The translations under genes were made by a program, and so were the position numbers. Of a DNA stretch of 64,000 nt, positions 35,803 to 47,526 are shown in pieces (the stretch's first letter is position 1; each line of letters opens with the position of its first letter). The stretch is from Salvia splendens. Its lineage: Eukaryota > Streptophyta > Magnoliopsida > Lamiales > Lamiaceae. Location: positions 2,728,001 to 2,792,000 of the forward strand of contig NC_056048.1 in assembly GCF_004379255.2 (NCBI RefSeq). Reading direction: 5' to 3'. The notes under the pieces are model-generated. The model did no database searches and was not told the origin of the DNA. It saw nothing but the letters and a program-made list of their open reading frames with translations.

Positions 35803-35999
35803 CTGAAAACTACATGATTATAATTTATAAACACAAACTTTACTACGAAATGTCCAAATGCTATGTTAACATTGATTTACTAATTAATACAGTGATATTT
35901 TTCTAACACGAAAGCTGTAGTATCTTAGCTATACGTACCATTGAACTCTCTCTTAGGTGTTAATTCACCAAAGTAGCAACTTTAAATTTTTTGAGTATT

Positions 36000-36043
36000 A
36001 TCCCACATCGATATCATAACCTTAATTGCTGCAATATATAAAT
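36000..36043 (+). promoter_or_regulatory. USE and TATA box of 7SL copy 1
   Basis: ATCCCACATCG (36000-36010) matches the upstream sequence element of plant small nuclear and 7SL RNA genes. TATATAAA starts about 25 bases later (36036). In plants a gap of about 23-26 bases specifies RNA polymerase III, while Pol II genes have about ten more. The RNA start would be at 36071. Confidence 0.8.
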
Positions 36044-36070
36044 GGGATAGATATGTATGCGTATCGATTC

Positions 36071-36262
36071 GCCGAGCCTTGTAACGAGGGCTTATAACCC
36101 AAGTGGGGGCATTAAATGGTTGGATAATTGGCCATGTGGCTGGGCTTTGTGGTGCTTATTCTGGCCTGCCCGATCCAAGTTGGGAGTTGGGCCCACTCTT
36201 TAGCCTTGGAAGGATAACAGGCTGGTGCATCACTTGCCCAAAGTTAGATGTGCTGGCTCAAT
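36071..36262 (+). pseudogene. SRP 7SL RNA copy 1, internally deleted
   Basis: It begins GCCGAGCCTTGTAACG and continues with the plant 7SL Alu-domain signature ATAACCCAAGTGGGGGC. It then has the CTGGGCTTTGTGGTGCTTA and CTGGCCTGCCC segments and ends with GGAAGGATAACAGGC...GTTAGATGTG. About 105 nt of the central S domain, present in copy 3, are missing between GTTGGGCC and GGAAGGATAAC. The promoter is intact and a T6 tract follows at 36278-36283, so it could still be transcribed. It could not form a normal SRP RNA. Confidence 0.88.
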
Positions 36263-36279
36263 TAAACAACCAAAAACTT

Positions 36280-36393
36280 TTTTCTATATAATCAATTATA
36301 CATCTACTTAATTTGGCAACTTTTAATCTTGACGTGTTTTCTATATAATCAATTATACATCTACTTAATTTGGCAACTTTTAATCTTGACGTG
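36280..36393. repeat. 57-bp tandem duplication after 7SL copy 1
   Basis: Two adjacent identical-looking copies (36280-36336 and 36337-36393) begin TTTTCTATATAATCAATTAT and end ATCTTGACGTG. A related single copy lies just before 7SL copy 3 (about 40557-40590), so this sequence is part of the spread 7SL unit. Confidence 0.88.
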
Positions 36394-36557
36394 TGGAAAT
36401 TGTTCAAAGAGATAATGTTTTAGGAATTGGACATTTTTTTTCATTGATTTTGTTATTAATAATATTTTCCCCAACACGAGAGTTATACACCCAAATTAGT
36501 AACTTTTTTTTTTAATTTTCTAATCCAAATTAGTAACTTCAAAGTTTCTTGTTTATC

Positions 36558-36596
36558 ATCCCACATCGATATCATAAAAATATTTTTGATATAAAT
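36558..36596 (+). promoter_or_regulatory. USE and TATA box of 7SL copy 2
   Basis: ATCCCACATCG (36558-36568) is followed at 36590 by TATAAAT. The gap of about 21 bases is slightly shorter than in the other copies but still in the Pol III-type class. Confidence 0.75.
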
Positions 36597-36615
36597 GAGT
36601 CATATGTATAGCTAT

Positions 36616-36880
36616 GTCGCTTTGCCTAGTAACGTGGGCTTATAATCCAAGTGGGGGCATTAAAATTCCCCAAGGCCCAAACCAACTGTCTGGGCTTTGT
36701 GGAGTTTTTTCTGGCCTGCCCTTTCCAAGCTCGGAGTTGGGCCACGGGGCTTGTGCGAAGGCACGGGCTTTTTGCCTGTAGGTGGAAGGCACTTGCTTCA
36801 CAGCGCAATGACTACATCCCGCTCTCGGCAGTGGAAGGATAATAGTCCGGTGCTTTGCTTGCCCGATAAAGTCAGATGTT
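36616..36880 (+). pseudogene. SRP 7SL RNA copy 2, diverged
   Basis: This is a nearly full-length 7SL relative. The 5' end is altered (GTCGCTTTGCCTAGTAACG instead of GCCGAGCCTTGTAACG). The AAGTGGGGGCATTAAA Alu-domain motif is kept, as are CTGGCCTGCCCTTTCC, the GCGAAGGCACGGGC stem and CAGTGGAAGGATAATAG near the 3' end, up to AAAGTCAGATG. Changes at the paired 5' end suggest that it no longer folds properly. The T-run at about 36894-36900 could terminate Pol III. It is called a pseudogene with reservation. Confidence 0.78.
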
Positions 36881-37252
36881 GTTACAAACAACCAATTTTT
36901 TATTTCTCTTCAAGGTGTTTATTACCGCATTTAATTAGGGGTGACAAAATGGGTAGCGGGTGATGGATAATTTTCATTTCGACCCGCTATCCGGCGATAA
37001 CTGGGCGGGATCGGGTTTTGCGGGTAACAGGTATACCCGCTATAATTAAACAACCAATTTTTTCTATATCTCTCTATAACCAATTTTACATCTAGCTAAT
37101 TCAATTTGGAGTATTACCTACCATCAACTCTCGAGGTAATTATTCTATTCATATTCGGGAATAACAGATGATGCAAATAGAAAAATAAATCAATTATGTT
37201 AGATAAAAAACAATGCAAAGTGAAGGAAGTAAATTTGTTGAAAGTTAAGTAA

Positions 37253-40200
37253 TCAAGTAGCAACAAGAGTCTCCTCCATCTCTAGGCCATCACCGGAAAA
37301 AACTCGGTTCAATATCATAGCTAGCCGGACTCCGCCTTGAGCTATCCGCTTCATAACTATGGGCAATCTTGAGTTGAAGTAATCATCTGTTAACAACAGG
37401 GATGGAAACAAAATTAGTGTTCACCTAAAAGACTGTATAATCTATATTTCGTATTCAAATTTTGATCGGAAAATGCCCCCCCTCCCGGCCCTTACCCGAA
37501 AGAGTCTCCCCTGATTCAACACCTTTGTATCCCCATTTGCAAGCCATGTCCAAACTCTCAGCTGCATACCTGCAAATATATTACATGATTATAATTTATA
37601 AACACCAACATTACTACATACTACATTCATAGTTTCTTGCATTTGTTGGTAAAGATACTTACTTGTTGACACAAGAAGATATGTGACTACATTCCTTCCA
37701 GGTGGCAAGATCACTGGACCAGATTCCCTGTTAGCAACAGTGGATTTTGCAAGTAAATTTTGATGTTATGATCATATATGAATGATGAGTTTAAGGTTTG
37801 GTTTGTTTTAGGTAGCTTACATGAGTGAAGTTTCCTTGAATGTGTTGTTGGAGGAGGTTGATGTCCTTTCCATAATAGTCTGCGGCGGCTGTAAGAATTA
37901 TCTCTCTGTCCCACACCTAATTGGGCATGAAATTAATACCGTTATGCTCACTCAATTTGCAACTTGACAAGAGAAGTGAAGTATCTAATCTTGATCTTAA
38001 ATGGAGTGATTAGTGATTACCTCCTTTGTAGACATAGGAGTATTTAATAGTATAAGACAAATTGTCGGAAAAATATGAAATATAGTCAAATTCTGGTCTA
38101 TTTCACAACTTTAAAAATTAGTCAGAAAAACCACAAAATTTAACATTCTTTGCAATTATCTCACAACAAAATTTAGGTCGTGTATGGTGACACTCTCCGT
38201 CCACAAAAAAATAGTCCCATTTTATCATTTTGGTTTATCCAAAAAAAGTCCAAAGTTCTTAAAATAAAAAGTTTCTCTTTCATACTTTACCTAGTTTTTC
38301 TATTTCTTTCTCACACTTTATCCATTTTTGCTCCATCTTTATCTTACTTTATGCACTTTTTCTTATTCTCTCTCTTACTTTATCAAATTTTCATAAAAAT
38401 CTGTGTCATCCACAATTTGAACTATTTTTTTTTGACCGGGAGTATATAGTTCATGTGATAGTGTCTCAAGGTAACAATGAAGTATGTTATCAAATTGAAG
38501 AATATTATGAACATGAAGATAAAAATGTAGATATAAACTTAAAATTGAGATGCAATATCATATACTCCTTGCCTGCTTCTACTTCATGTTACGTCACACT
38601 TTTTCTATTTCAACTCAGTTCCAAACTACTTACACGATTTCAAGTAAAATTAAGGTATTTAATTAAGATGATAGAGTTAATTTTCTATTTCAACCCAATT
38701 CCAAACTACATATGCGAATTCAAGTAAAATTAAGGTATTTAATTAAAATAATAGAGTTAATTTAATGTTCTCCTATTACACTTAATACTAATTAATTAGT
38801 CTACAAAATCAATCATTAACTACTCTACAAAATCAATCATTAATTAATTAACTAAAATCAAAGCCCAACAGCTTGATGGCAACAAATTTGACTTAGATTT
38901 AGCAGGGGCTGCGCGAACGCAAGCTCCCTCTAACACAAATTATGACGTAGGCTCGACCACTTGGGCCGACCTTAGGCGGGCGCCCCTCATAAGTGCAATT
39001 GAGGTCGCCAACCTAGGCCATTCGCCTTATGGATCACCAATTGACCCCGTCCAGGTAAGTATGTTTTCTCTTTTTATTTCTTCATTTTATATATGTGCAC
39101 TTCTCATACTTCATCTACTAAACTTTCGATGTGGAAGAGCCTAATTTCTTTCTTCTCATTTGTTTTCTTCTTGTAATTTGTAATGCATATATAGAAGTGG
39201 TGTTGGCTAGTTATATGCAAACATATAGTGTTAAACTTCATTATTTTTTTGACAGATGGACCAAAACTTGATCACACTTTATAATTTTTTCCAGCAATTT
39301 TCCCTTTTTCTATATACTATGAAATAATCTAAAAGGTGCATGTAAGGTATAAATACTTCATTAGTAGCATGATCTTATAAGCCAACACTCACATGGTGCA
39401 AATTCGACTTGTGTCTGAACCAGCGCAGCTCCACGGTGTTCCCTCCTTCGTCGCTCGTGAACCCAACATGCATCGGCTAACAAAGACGAAACCCGACCAA
39501 TCACCAAGAATTCACACATAAAAAAGTGTTGGTGTCTGTTTTGGTCATTACCTGATGGATGTCTCCCATGAAATGTGCTAAAAACAACAAGGCCTCTGTC
39601 ATGTTATCTGAAAATCATTAAAAATAAAGAAAAGAAAATTTCTAAGCCAGACACACCAAACAGAAGAACTCATCTCAAAAAGCTAGGTTGTTGTGTCTTA
39701 CAACGCCGGTCAGAGGAGCCATGATGGTAATGAGAGAGTTGCTCGGTGAAGTTGCGGATGGCGCCTGCGACGCACATGTCCTTGACACCCTTTGCATCAT
39801 GGCAATCCCCTATGTTTCATTCATTATCAAAATCAGATGTTATTACAATCAGTTGAGAGTGTAAAAGTGAGGATGATTTTGTTGACTTACTCTGATACTT
39901 GAAGTTGCAGGCTTGGTCTGGTGTGTCGATGAAGTGGAGAGGGCTTGTCCAGCGGTACTTGTACCAGTGTCTTACTTGGTCGGGCCAAACGCAGAGCGAC
40001 GAGAGATCACCCTTCGCGTAGTCGGGCAGCAGCATTTGGACGGCGTGGTTCGCCTCTGGTTCTAGCAAGTCCTGTGTGTATTCATGGGAATTTATAAAAC
40101 GTTCATTTGGTCTATAAATCCCACATTTCTTGCCCTACACAACCGATATCGGATAAAAAGAATTCATCCAAAAAAACTAGTCTATCTGATGATATTGATA

Positions 40201-40315
40201 CCTGGGCAATTTTGCAAGTCATGGCATGACCCTCTTTGCTCCATGCTTGAACACAAGGTTCGTAAACAACGACACAAGCAAGAAAAGCAACGAAATAAGC
40301 TCTTAAAACCGACAT
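37253..40315 (-). CDS. S1/P1-type nuclease (bifunctional nuclease/ENDO family)
   Basis: The family comprises secreted zinc nucleases that degrade RNA and single-stranded DNA during senescence and cell death. There are nine exons on the minus strand: 40202-40315, 39891-40071, 39702-39809, 39552-39607, 39393-39476, 37821-37916, 37663-37727, 37496-37569 and 37253-37386. They give 303 aa, a typical length. The start at 40315 yields a signal peptide (LRAYFVAFLACVVVYEP) and a mature N-terminal Trp (WSKEGH) that ligates zinc. An upstream in-frame ATG at 40351 would mask it. Zinc and active-site motifs are present: VWPDQVRHW, LHFIDTPDQAC, DCHDAKG, FLAHFMGDIHQPMHVGF and GGNTVELRW. Intron 5 is 1.5 kb and holds a MITE. 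The promoter region (about 490 bp) is shared head-to-head with 7SL copy 3. Confidence 0.93.
38192..38443. mobile_element. Stowaway-like MITE in nuclease intron 5
   Basis: It begins ACTCTCCGTCCACAAAAAAA, and the inverse of its right end reads TACTCCCGGTCAAAAAAAA. This is a decayed member of the CTCCCTCCGTCC group. It sits wholly within an intron and has no coding capacity. Confidence 0.65.
38601..38760. repeat. 80-bp tandem duplication in nuclease intron 5
   Basis: Copies 38601-38680 and 38681-38760 both run TTTTCTATTTCAAC...AAGTAAAATTAAGGTATTTA with a handful of substitutions. Confidence 0.82.
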
Positions 40316-40739
40316 TTTCGGAATTCGAAAAAGGATATCTTGAGCCACCAAAATTACAAGCTAGTTCTTATGTATAGAAATGATTGATAGTTTACAATGC
40401 GTACAAGCTAAAGACTTACTCATGTTTCACGTGTCTTCTAAGTTGTTTTTACACAAGCAACTCCAAATTAGCAGAATTGGCAACAGAATTTAAGGTACAT
40501 TAGTTTCTTAGTAGTGCAGCAATGTTCACTTCCAAGGCAACCAACTATATATACTTAATTTGGTAACTTTAATCTTGACGTGTGGGAATTGTTTAAAGAG
40601 AATTTTTTACATTGATTTTCTAATTAATACAGTGATATTTTTCTTACACCAAAGTTGTAGTATCTTAGCTATACGTACCATTGAACTCTCTCTTAGGTGT
40701 TAATTCACCAAAGTAGCAACTTTAAATTTTTTGTGTATT

Positions 40740-40782
40740 ATCCCACATCGATATCATAACCTGAATTGATGCAATATATAAA
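40740..40782 (+). promoter_or_regulatory. USE and TATA box of 7SL copy 3
   Basis: ATCCCACATCG (40740-40750) and TATATAAA (about 40776) stand at the same spacing as in copy 1. The sequence upstream for more than 100 bp is nearly identical to that of copy 1 (35870-36000). This is expected for duplicated Pol III-type 7SL promoters. Confidence 0.85.
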
Positions 40783-40805
40783 TGGAACAAATATACATGC
40801 ATATC

Positions 40806-41095
40806 GCCGAGCCTTGTAACGATGGCTTATAACCCATGTGGGGGCATTAAATTGGTTGGATATTGGCCCAAACCAACTGGCTGGGCTTTATAGTGCTTAT
40901 TCTGGCCTGCCCATTCCAAGCTGGGAGTTGGACCATGAGGCCCATGCGAAGGCATGGGCTTCTTGGCTCATAGTGTGGAGGGCACCGCGTTAGGTTGGTT
41001 TCACAGAGCAACGACCACTTCCCGCTCTTGGCAGTGGAAGGATAACAGGCTTGTACATTGCTTGCCCGTTAAAGTCAGATGTGTTCGGCCCAATT
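40806..41095 (+). ncRNA. signal recognition particle 7SL RNA
   Basis: The SRP RNA scaffolds the particle that targets nascent secretory proteins to the ER. This copy shows the whole plant 7SL layout over about 285-290 nt. The Alu domain reads GCCGAGCCTTGTAACG...ATGTGGGGGCATTAAA. The stem strands are CTGGGCTTTATAGTGC and CTGGCCTGCCCATTCC. The S-domain hairpin is CCCATGCGAAGGCATGGG, and the conserved CTTGGCAGTGGAAGGATAAC precedes GCCCGTTAAAGTCAGATG. The upstream USE and TATA boxes and a downstream T8 run (41106-41113) complete a Pol III unit. The exact 3' end is uncertain. Confidence 0.9.
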
Positions 41096-41105
41096 AAACA
41101 ACTAA

Positions 41106-41113
41106 TTTTTTTT
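41106..41113 (+). terminator. Pol III T-run terminator of 7SL copy 3
   Basis: Eight consecutive T residues follow the end of the 7SL sequence, which is sufficient for RNA polymerase III termination. Confidence 0.7.
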
Positions 41114-41865
41114 GTTTTATTCTACTTTTTTTCCCCACAAAAACATTAACAATCTACATTCACTTTTTTTAGTCATCTCTGTCATAATTTACTAGTTTTA
41201 CATTGAAACTCATGTTGTCTACTACTAAGGTTATTCGTAGTAGACAAAGGTAATAACTTTAGAGTAAAAAAATTATTAAATGCCGATCTCGATAAAAATA
41301 TTTTGTAAATATAATAGTATTCCTCTCTATCTATGTAAATGTGATTTATAGAGAATAAATCTCAACTCCAATTCACAATGAAACAATCGTGATAGAGATG
41401 TTTATTTTGACATGATTTTGTTACGCTATTGACATTGTAATTTGGTTGCATGGAACTTTGATAAAGTTGTTTCAAAGTTTACTATTAGTATTTGGTGTTT
41501 TACTTCATAGAACAAAATTGGTTAGAGGGTCTCACTTATAATTTAAGGTTAATCGACATACATAAACATGTTTCTAAATTACAATTACTCATAAGTTCTT
41601 TCTTTATTAATGATAAGAAAACGATAAACGATTATAGAATCATCTAATCAGAACTAAAAACATTAACGAATAACTACAATTAACATTATTTTTATTCCTC
41701 ACATCACCACGAAGAAAGAAATTCAATCATCAGGCCTATAATTTATAATAATCAGAATGCTCACAATTCTATACAAGAAAGACCGATGCATAAAACTAAA
41801 AAAAGAATATAGTATACAACAAACAGAGTCACAAACTAGTTGATCGTCTCTGATTCAACCTTGTG
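41114..41865. other. spacer between 7SL and PELOTA
   Basis: AT-rich sequence with no gene or clear repeat seen. It holds the 3' flank of the minus-strand PELOTA gene. Confidence 0.5.
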
Positions 41866-44800
41866 TTACATTTCTATGTCGTCTAGGTCTGGCAGTGGGA
41901 AACGAAGAATCGCAGCAATACCAGTCAGCTGCGCTAGTTCTGCTCGACGAAAACAAAATTATGTCGATGAATTCACAAAAGCTAGTTAAAATCAGATTCT
42001 TAAAATGCATGCGAGACTGTATTAGCTTCTTATTATTAGCTAAACAATACCACACAACACACAACAATTAGCTAAAAAGTTGGAATTTGAGTACTTACGC
42101 TCTCCTGAAACGTGCATCGATGAGAAGATGTGAACAGTGCCTCCGGAAGCCTTGATTGAGTCAACCAAATTGACATACTTTTTCCTTGTTGCAACATCAG
42201 AACTCCTAAGAATTGCAGAAAGAGAAGTCATCTTTAGCGGTGGAGATTTTATGGTGCCTCTCTTTGCATAGCATATGGAAATGTATGTTCATGATTTGTA
42301 AATGAATGAATAATAACTCTAATAGGGCTTGATACGTCTGTAAGGAATAAGGAGACGATGTATGGGTTTTCACAAAATGACGGAATGGTCCTATCTGTTG
42401 ATTTTACTTCTTCACAAATGGCTCCGGTTTAAATGTGTGCAGTTCGGTCATTCACAAAAGGTTGTGAGGTTCATAAGAGTTTATGCGACTACGAACCTGA
42501 AGAGCTCATCGGTTATTAGAAGCGTCTGGATAGCCATTCGCTCATGGGCAACTTCAACATGTTTGGGTCCATAGCATGCACGTTCAGGATCCTTGCAAAA
42601 TGCAAAAGCTCAAGTCAAATAAGTAAGAAACTTATAGCCTACCTCTTTTACTATATCCCTTCAGTTATTTATACGAATATTACACTAGAAACAAGATAAT
42701 GATATGAACATCAATACGAAGGATAGAGCCTAACATTGGAAAGCATGGAAAAGAAATCCTTAAGTCCTCGAACCTGCATCAAAGAAATGAAACATAAGCT
42801 TCAAATAACTCGTGTGACTAAGAAAGTTGTTGTACTAGGATAACATATAAGAACAAAGATGGAATAGGCAGCTATAGCTAATAGGAAGTTCACTAGGAGC
42901 AACTTAACCTCTTGTGCAGCTTTTGTATCTTTTATCATATTCATGACATTAGGAGCATCCAAAACCTCTCTCAAGCTATGCCTGCGGCAATTTTTAAAGA
43001 TAAGAGTTACAAAAGTGGCACACGTTTACAGTAGCATGCAAACTCATTAGCAACCCTTTTGACCTTTTTAACCAAAAAATCGAGAAAAATTGGTGCAACA
43101 CAAGATGTAAATTTTTAGATTTTAGTTTCAAATCATACACTTGTCTTCACAGGTAAGCATGATGAACAATCAAATTAAAATAAAAAAAGCTTAGCCGAAT
43201 AGACTGCATATGTAGCCATAGCGCTACGGGGTTTTAAAGTGCAAACTTCACCCTGTCTTTCAGTCGCTGATCAAACTAGATAACAATAAAACATTATAAG
43301 GATTTCTAAGTACATATCAAAGCCCCTCTCTATTATATCTTGGGAGAGTGAGGTTACATTTGAGAACACATGGCCACTAGTACTTATGGTGGAACCATAG
43401 AAATGCTTGAATTCAATTTTTATCATACGAACATAAATTGCCACTGATTTCTCCAAGGAAATATAAACAAGTTCGAGAGTACAGTAAGAATAAAAATGAG
43501 GAGGTCATACTTGTAGCCAGAGGTAGTGTGGACGAGAATAATGCGGGACTTATTCTCAATGACAGACCTCAGCTGCCTCCTCTCTGCTTCCAGCATTAAG
43601 TGCTTATGAAATTGGTCCTAAATATGAATAAGAATGCTTTACATACATTAGCACACAGATGAAAGTCAGTAAGTTACAGAGATAAGTTAAATGAGATCTA
43701 ATTGTACCTTAGTAAATCCTGGACTGGCAATCACAGCACAGCGAACGACATTAAAATCCACATGCTTAAGAAATGCCTAAAACAGCACAAGTTTGCATGC
43801 CATACTAATTGAGTTTCGGAATCAATTTTGAAAATGAAAGATTGGGTAGAACAACAAGAATTAGTTAAAGTTACCAGTAAGATATTTTCGAAAAACTTAG
43901 TCAAGGCCTGCCAGAAAAAAGCATCCCAAAAAGGATTATATTGACTTCATGTTTAAAAAGTTCCACTAACATAATCAGACAAGTATTACATATAGCAAGA
44001 AGGTGCTCATACTTTATCATATCCAGCAACAGCAGGTCCATGCTTTCGCGGTATTGAAGTCTCTATACGAGCACGCGTAATTGTAATGCTGTTGCACACA
44101 TCAGTTGACCATAAGACTTGGAAAACAATAATGTAGTATATAAAACTGAAATGACCAATCATCTAAGTTACATCTCATAGAAACCAAAATACGTGCCTTG
44201 GAAAGCCATTAAACTATAGAAGAGTGAAGAGAACCCATGAATTCCAACTAAAAAGCAAATCAACTAATAGGTATACTGTTAAAAATATCCTCAAGTATAC
44301 ATTACAACCAAATTTACTAACATTACCTTTTACCAATAAGTAAAATATGACATAGACCTTCTTGCATCAGAACAACAGCCAGGTCTGCGCTAGCGTTAGG
44401 ATCTGCAAAAATATGAAGTCACAATAAGCACAATGGAACTAAAGTTACCCATACAATGATTTCAAAGGGTGGCGAGAAATATATACTAACATCTATTGAT
44501 GATGCTCTGTTTAATTTCTTCCTATGATAACTCTTTGAATTTTTCAATTTAATACTTTATCATAACTAATAGTACTATTATCTATGGTACTGGTGGTCAG
44601 CTATAGACTATATTAAATTGGGTGAGTCAAGTCCATTTGTCAAAACAAAGTATTTAGTGGAACTTAAGTCCTCATCTTGATTGTGTAGTAGCTAAAACAG
44701 GAGATAAAAAGCAAATATAACAAGTCCATACCAGATGCCTGGTGAATAACATCCAGTGCCAACGAGTCCCAGATGTCCTAAAACAGGTGAGAAAATATTT

Positions 44801-45767
44801 AATAAGCATAAATGTATTTATGCAGTCTAACTTTTCAGTGAGATGCAATAAACATGAAGGTGTTGAATAAGCATAACAGAATGAGACGGGTCATGAAAGG
44901 GAAAACATTATTTAACACAAAACTACCTTCCTCAATACAAAAGCCCGGTTGACATCAATTTCTAGGGTGTGAAATGCTCCTATCTGCAATAAGACACAAA
45001 AAAGTTCTGTTGGAGCACCAAGGATATGAGATATTAGGAGTAGAAGACCCAAGCCACCTACCTTGACATGCTCATTCTCCAAACAATTCTTCCCACGTAT
45101 GCGTAAGACAGCTCCTTCTTTATCATACTCGACACTCTGATATTGAAAACAAATTCTTACTTATCTTGTCTAGTAAAAATTTCAAGTAAATGAACTATTT
45201 CATTACATTCAACTAAACTCAACAGCCATTAAGAGCATGGATGAAGTTCCTCATTTACCTCAACATTGATTTCTAGTTTCAGTTTCACTCTTTCAGCATC
45301 TCTTCCTCCCGAAGCAGCTTCTCTCATAACCTTTCTGAATTAACAACATATTGAGATGTATCTATTTCAAAATTCAACAAATCTAGACTTCCAAAACCAT
45401 TTACCATGTCAACTTGAATCCTAATTAGAACAGCTGTTGCTGCAGATAAATAAAATTACTTATCTTTTAACACAACGAAAATTCTACCTGACTGTGACGG
45501 CCATTACACTATCGCCCGCTACAATCAAATTATAAGCAATCCACAGATCATCTGCTTCTTCTGGAATCATCTGCACCAAAATCAGTAATCAAATAAACAA
45601 AAACGCACTAAGAATCCATTATTCAAGAAAAAAATAATCAAATAATTGACACCAATATACAAAAAGAAAATCGATTATGCTCCAATAAGTAATTCTCATA
45701 ATTAAAAGAAATTAACCTTCACACTTCCAGGTCCGTTGCGCGTCAGGTCTCTACGCACGATCTTCAT
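41866..45767 (-). CDS. PEL1: Protein pelota homolog (Dom34), ribosome rescue factor
   Basis: Pelota (with Hbs1) enters the A site of stalled ribosomes and starts no-go and non-stop decay. There are sixteen minus-strand exons: 45717-45767, 45488-45570, 45259-45334, 45062-45136, 44927-44983, 44732-44777, 44327-44402, 44013-44088, 43875-43907, 43708-43776, 43511-43617, 42909-42981, 42735-42773, 42497-42591, 42099-42205 and 41866-41939. All join in frame at GT-AG sites to give 378 aa, a typical plant pelota length. The eRF1-like domains follow in order: N-terminal [17 protein letters not shown] and DDLWIAYNL, central [14 protein letters not shown], and C-terminal [19 protein letters not shown], ending [13 protein letters not shown]. 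There is no GGQ motif, as expected for pelota. For exon 7 the second GT (after 44327) is the donor that keeps frame. Confidence 0.95.
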
Positions 45768-47048
45768 GTTCTTCTCTCTTTAGCGTGCTTAGTTCTCTTG
45801 CCCCAAGCTGATGCTGAATGAATTTTAAGCTAAATTTGTAGATTGCAATTTGCAATTAACATAGTCTAGGGTTCATGATTAACAACATCCCATGTCCTTT
45901 TTAACGGTGGAGTTGGATTTGTGGACCATACGGTGTCGTTTTGGCTTCTTTCCTTATCTGAAGTTTCTTCCCTTTTTCATTTTTAGTTTTTCCCTGATTT
46001 CTTTATTTGTTGATCTTTTCAAAAAGCAACTTTTTAGTTATTAAGATAACTTTTTAGTTAGTAAGATTAAACCATTATGCGTAGTTGATCTCAGATTCAT
46101 TACTTTTAAGACAGGTAAAAGTATTTTTAAGACAGGTAAAAGTATTTTGGACATCAATCGTTCGTTTTCCGTCGATCTTAAAAAAAAATTAAGTCTTTCT
46201 AGCTAGAGCGACAATCATCTCCTGTATCTTATATCCTAAAAGATAATGAACTAAATTAGGATATTGAATTAGTAATTAATAATAGTTTGACTATGAATTA
46301 ATTAACTCATAGTATAAGTATAAACCGCGTTCATTATATCTAGGTCCAATGTGATAGTTACTCTATATATTCTCTGTCGAAGCTCATTAAGCAATGATAC
46401 AATATATGCAGTACACACTTCGTACTTCTTTTATCTCAATTGCAGCAAGATCTGCCCATCCGTTGCCAACTGCGCTACGCCCCTGCGAGTTTACTTCTTT
46501 TATCTCAACTCTATACATAGTGAGTTGTAGGTTGTAGCTCATTTTTGCTGAAGGAATCACCTACAACATTTACTAATACACCTCTATAAATCATACCAAG
46601 TGGATCTTATGTGAAAAAATAAACCCTTTTCCAACACAATTTTTCTCCTCTATCTTCTCACCTATGGATATAGGTACTTTTTTTATTATGAATTTTATTT
46701 TGTTTTTATTTTTATGCTAGTATTAGGTTTAGTAATTTGTATAATGAATTTAATTTAGTAGATCCCATGAGTGTAAAACCATTAATTAGTACGGTTATTT
46801 GATTAATTTAAATTTAAATTTATTTTTAAGTAGTTAAAAAATAATACTAATAGTATTTGTAAAATAAAAAATAAAATTAAAAACAATATATTAAAAAATT
46901 TAAGAACAAAATGATCAAAATAATAAAAATGATAAGAAAAAAGTACACAACACATCACAAGAAAAAATATTTTAAAAAACTAAAATCTTGATATAGGCTA
47001 AACTTCTTATTGCTGTTTTGTTGATCTGACTCACTCATATGCAACCTA
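45768..47048. other. intergenic region upstream of PELOTA
   Basis: No gene is seen. The sequence from about 47008 onward matches the intron just before exon 3 of the oxidoreductase gene at 49407, which marks the left edge of the duplicated pseudogene. Confidence 0.55.
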
Positions 47049-47519
47049 TGTTGGCAATTGAAACATAAAAATGAATATAATAATATCCAATATCGGTGTA
47101 CACAAAGAACTTAATCCACTATATAATTCTCATCGGCCTCTCCTCTTATCATCAATTGGTTTTAAGATGGAACCCATGAATTTCTATCATGGTATTAGAG
47201 CGGGTCGCCGATTGTGGGTTATATTTAACTTACCCAGCAGTATATCTGGGCTGAAACCGAAAAAAATGACTGACTCAGCAGTATAACTGGGCTGAAAATT
47301 TTGTGCCAATGGTCCAACCGATCGAAAAAAATTGGGCCGATTGTCCAATCGATCATAAAAAAGTCCAACCCCTCCAAGATTCACCTGGTTTGAGGGAGGG
47401 TGTTGGCAATTGAAACATAAAAATGAATATAATAATATCACACATCGGTGTACACAAAAAGCTTAATCCACTATATAACCCATGGATTTCTATCAACCAT
47501 AACCCATGGATTTCTATCA
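47049..47519 (+). mobile_element. TRIM-type miniature LTR retrotransposon
   Basis: Two short LTRs (47049-47189 and 47401-47519) both start TGTTGGCAATTGAAACATAA and end TTTCTATCA. A primer-binding site TGGTATTAGAGC (47190-47201), close to the initiator-Met tRNA complement, follows the first. A polypurine tract GAGGGAGGG (47392-47400) precedes the second. The 210-bp interior codes for nothing. Target duplications are ACCTA (47044-47048) and ACCTC (47520-47524), one mismatch. The second LTR has lost about 45 bp and gained a 24-bp duplication. These are the defining features of terminal-repeat retrotransposons in miniature. Confidence 0.85.
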
Positions 47520-47526
47520 ACCTCAG

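Noticed and set aside
36103..36963. Short open frames across the 7SL copies
   Set aside because: They coincide with structured RNA sequence and change frame between copies, so there is no coding signal.
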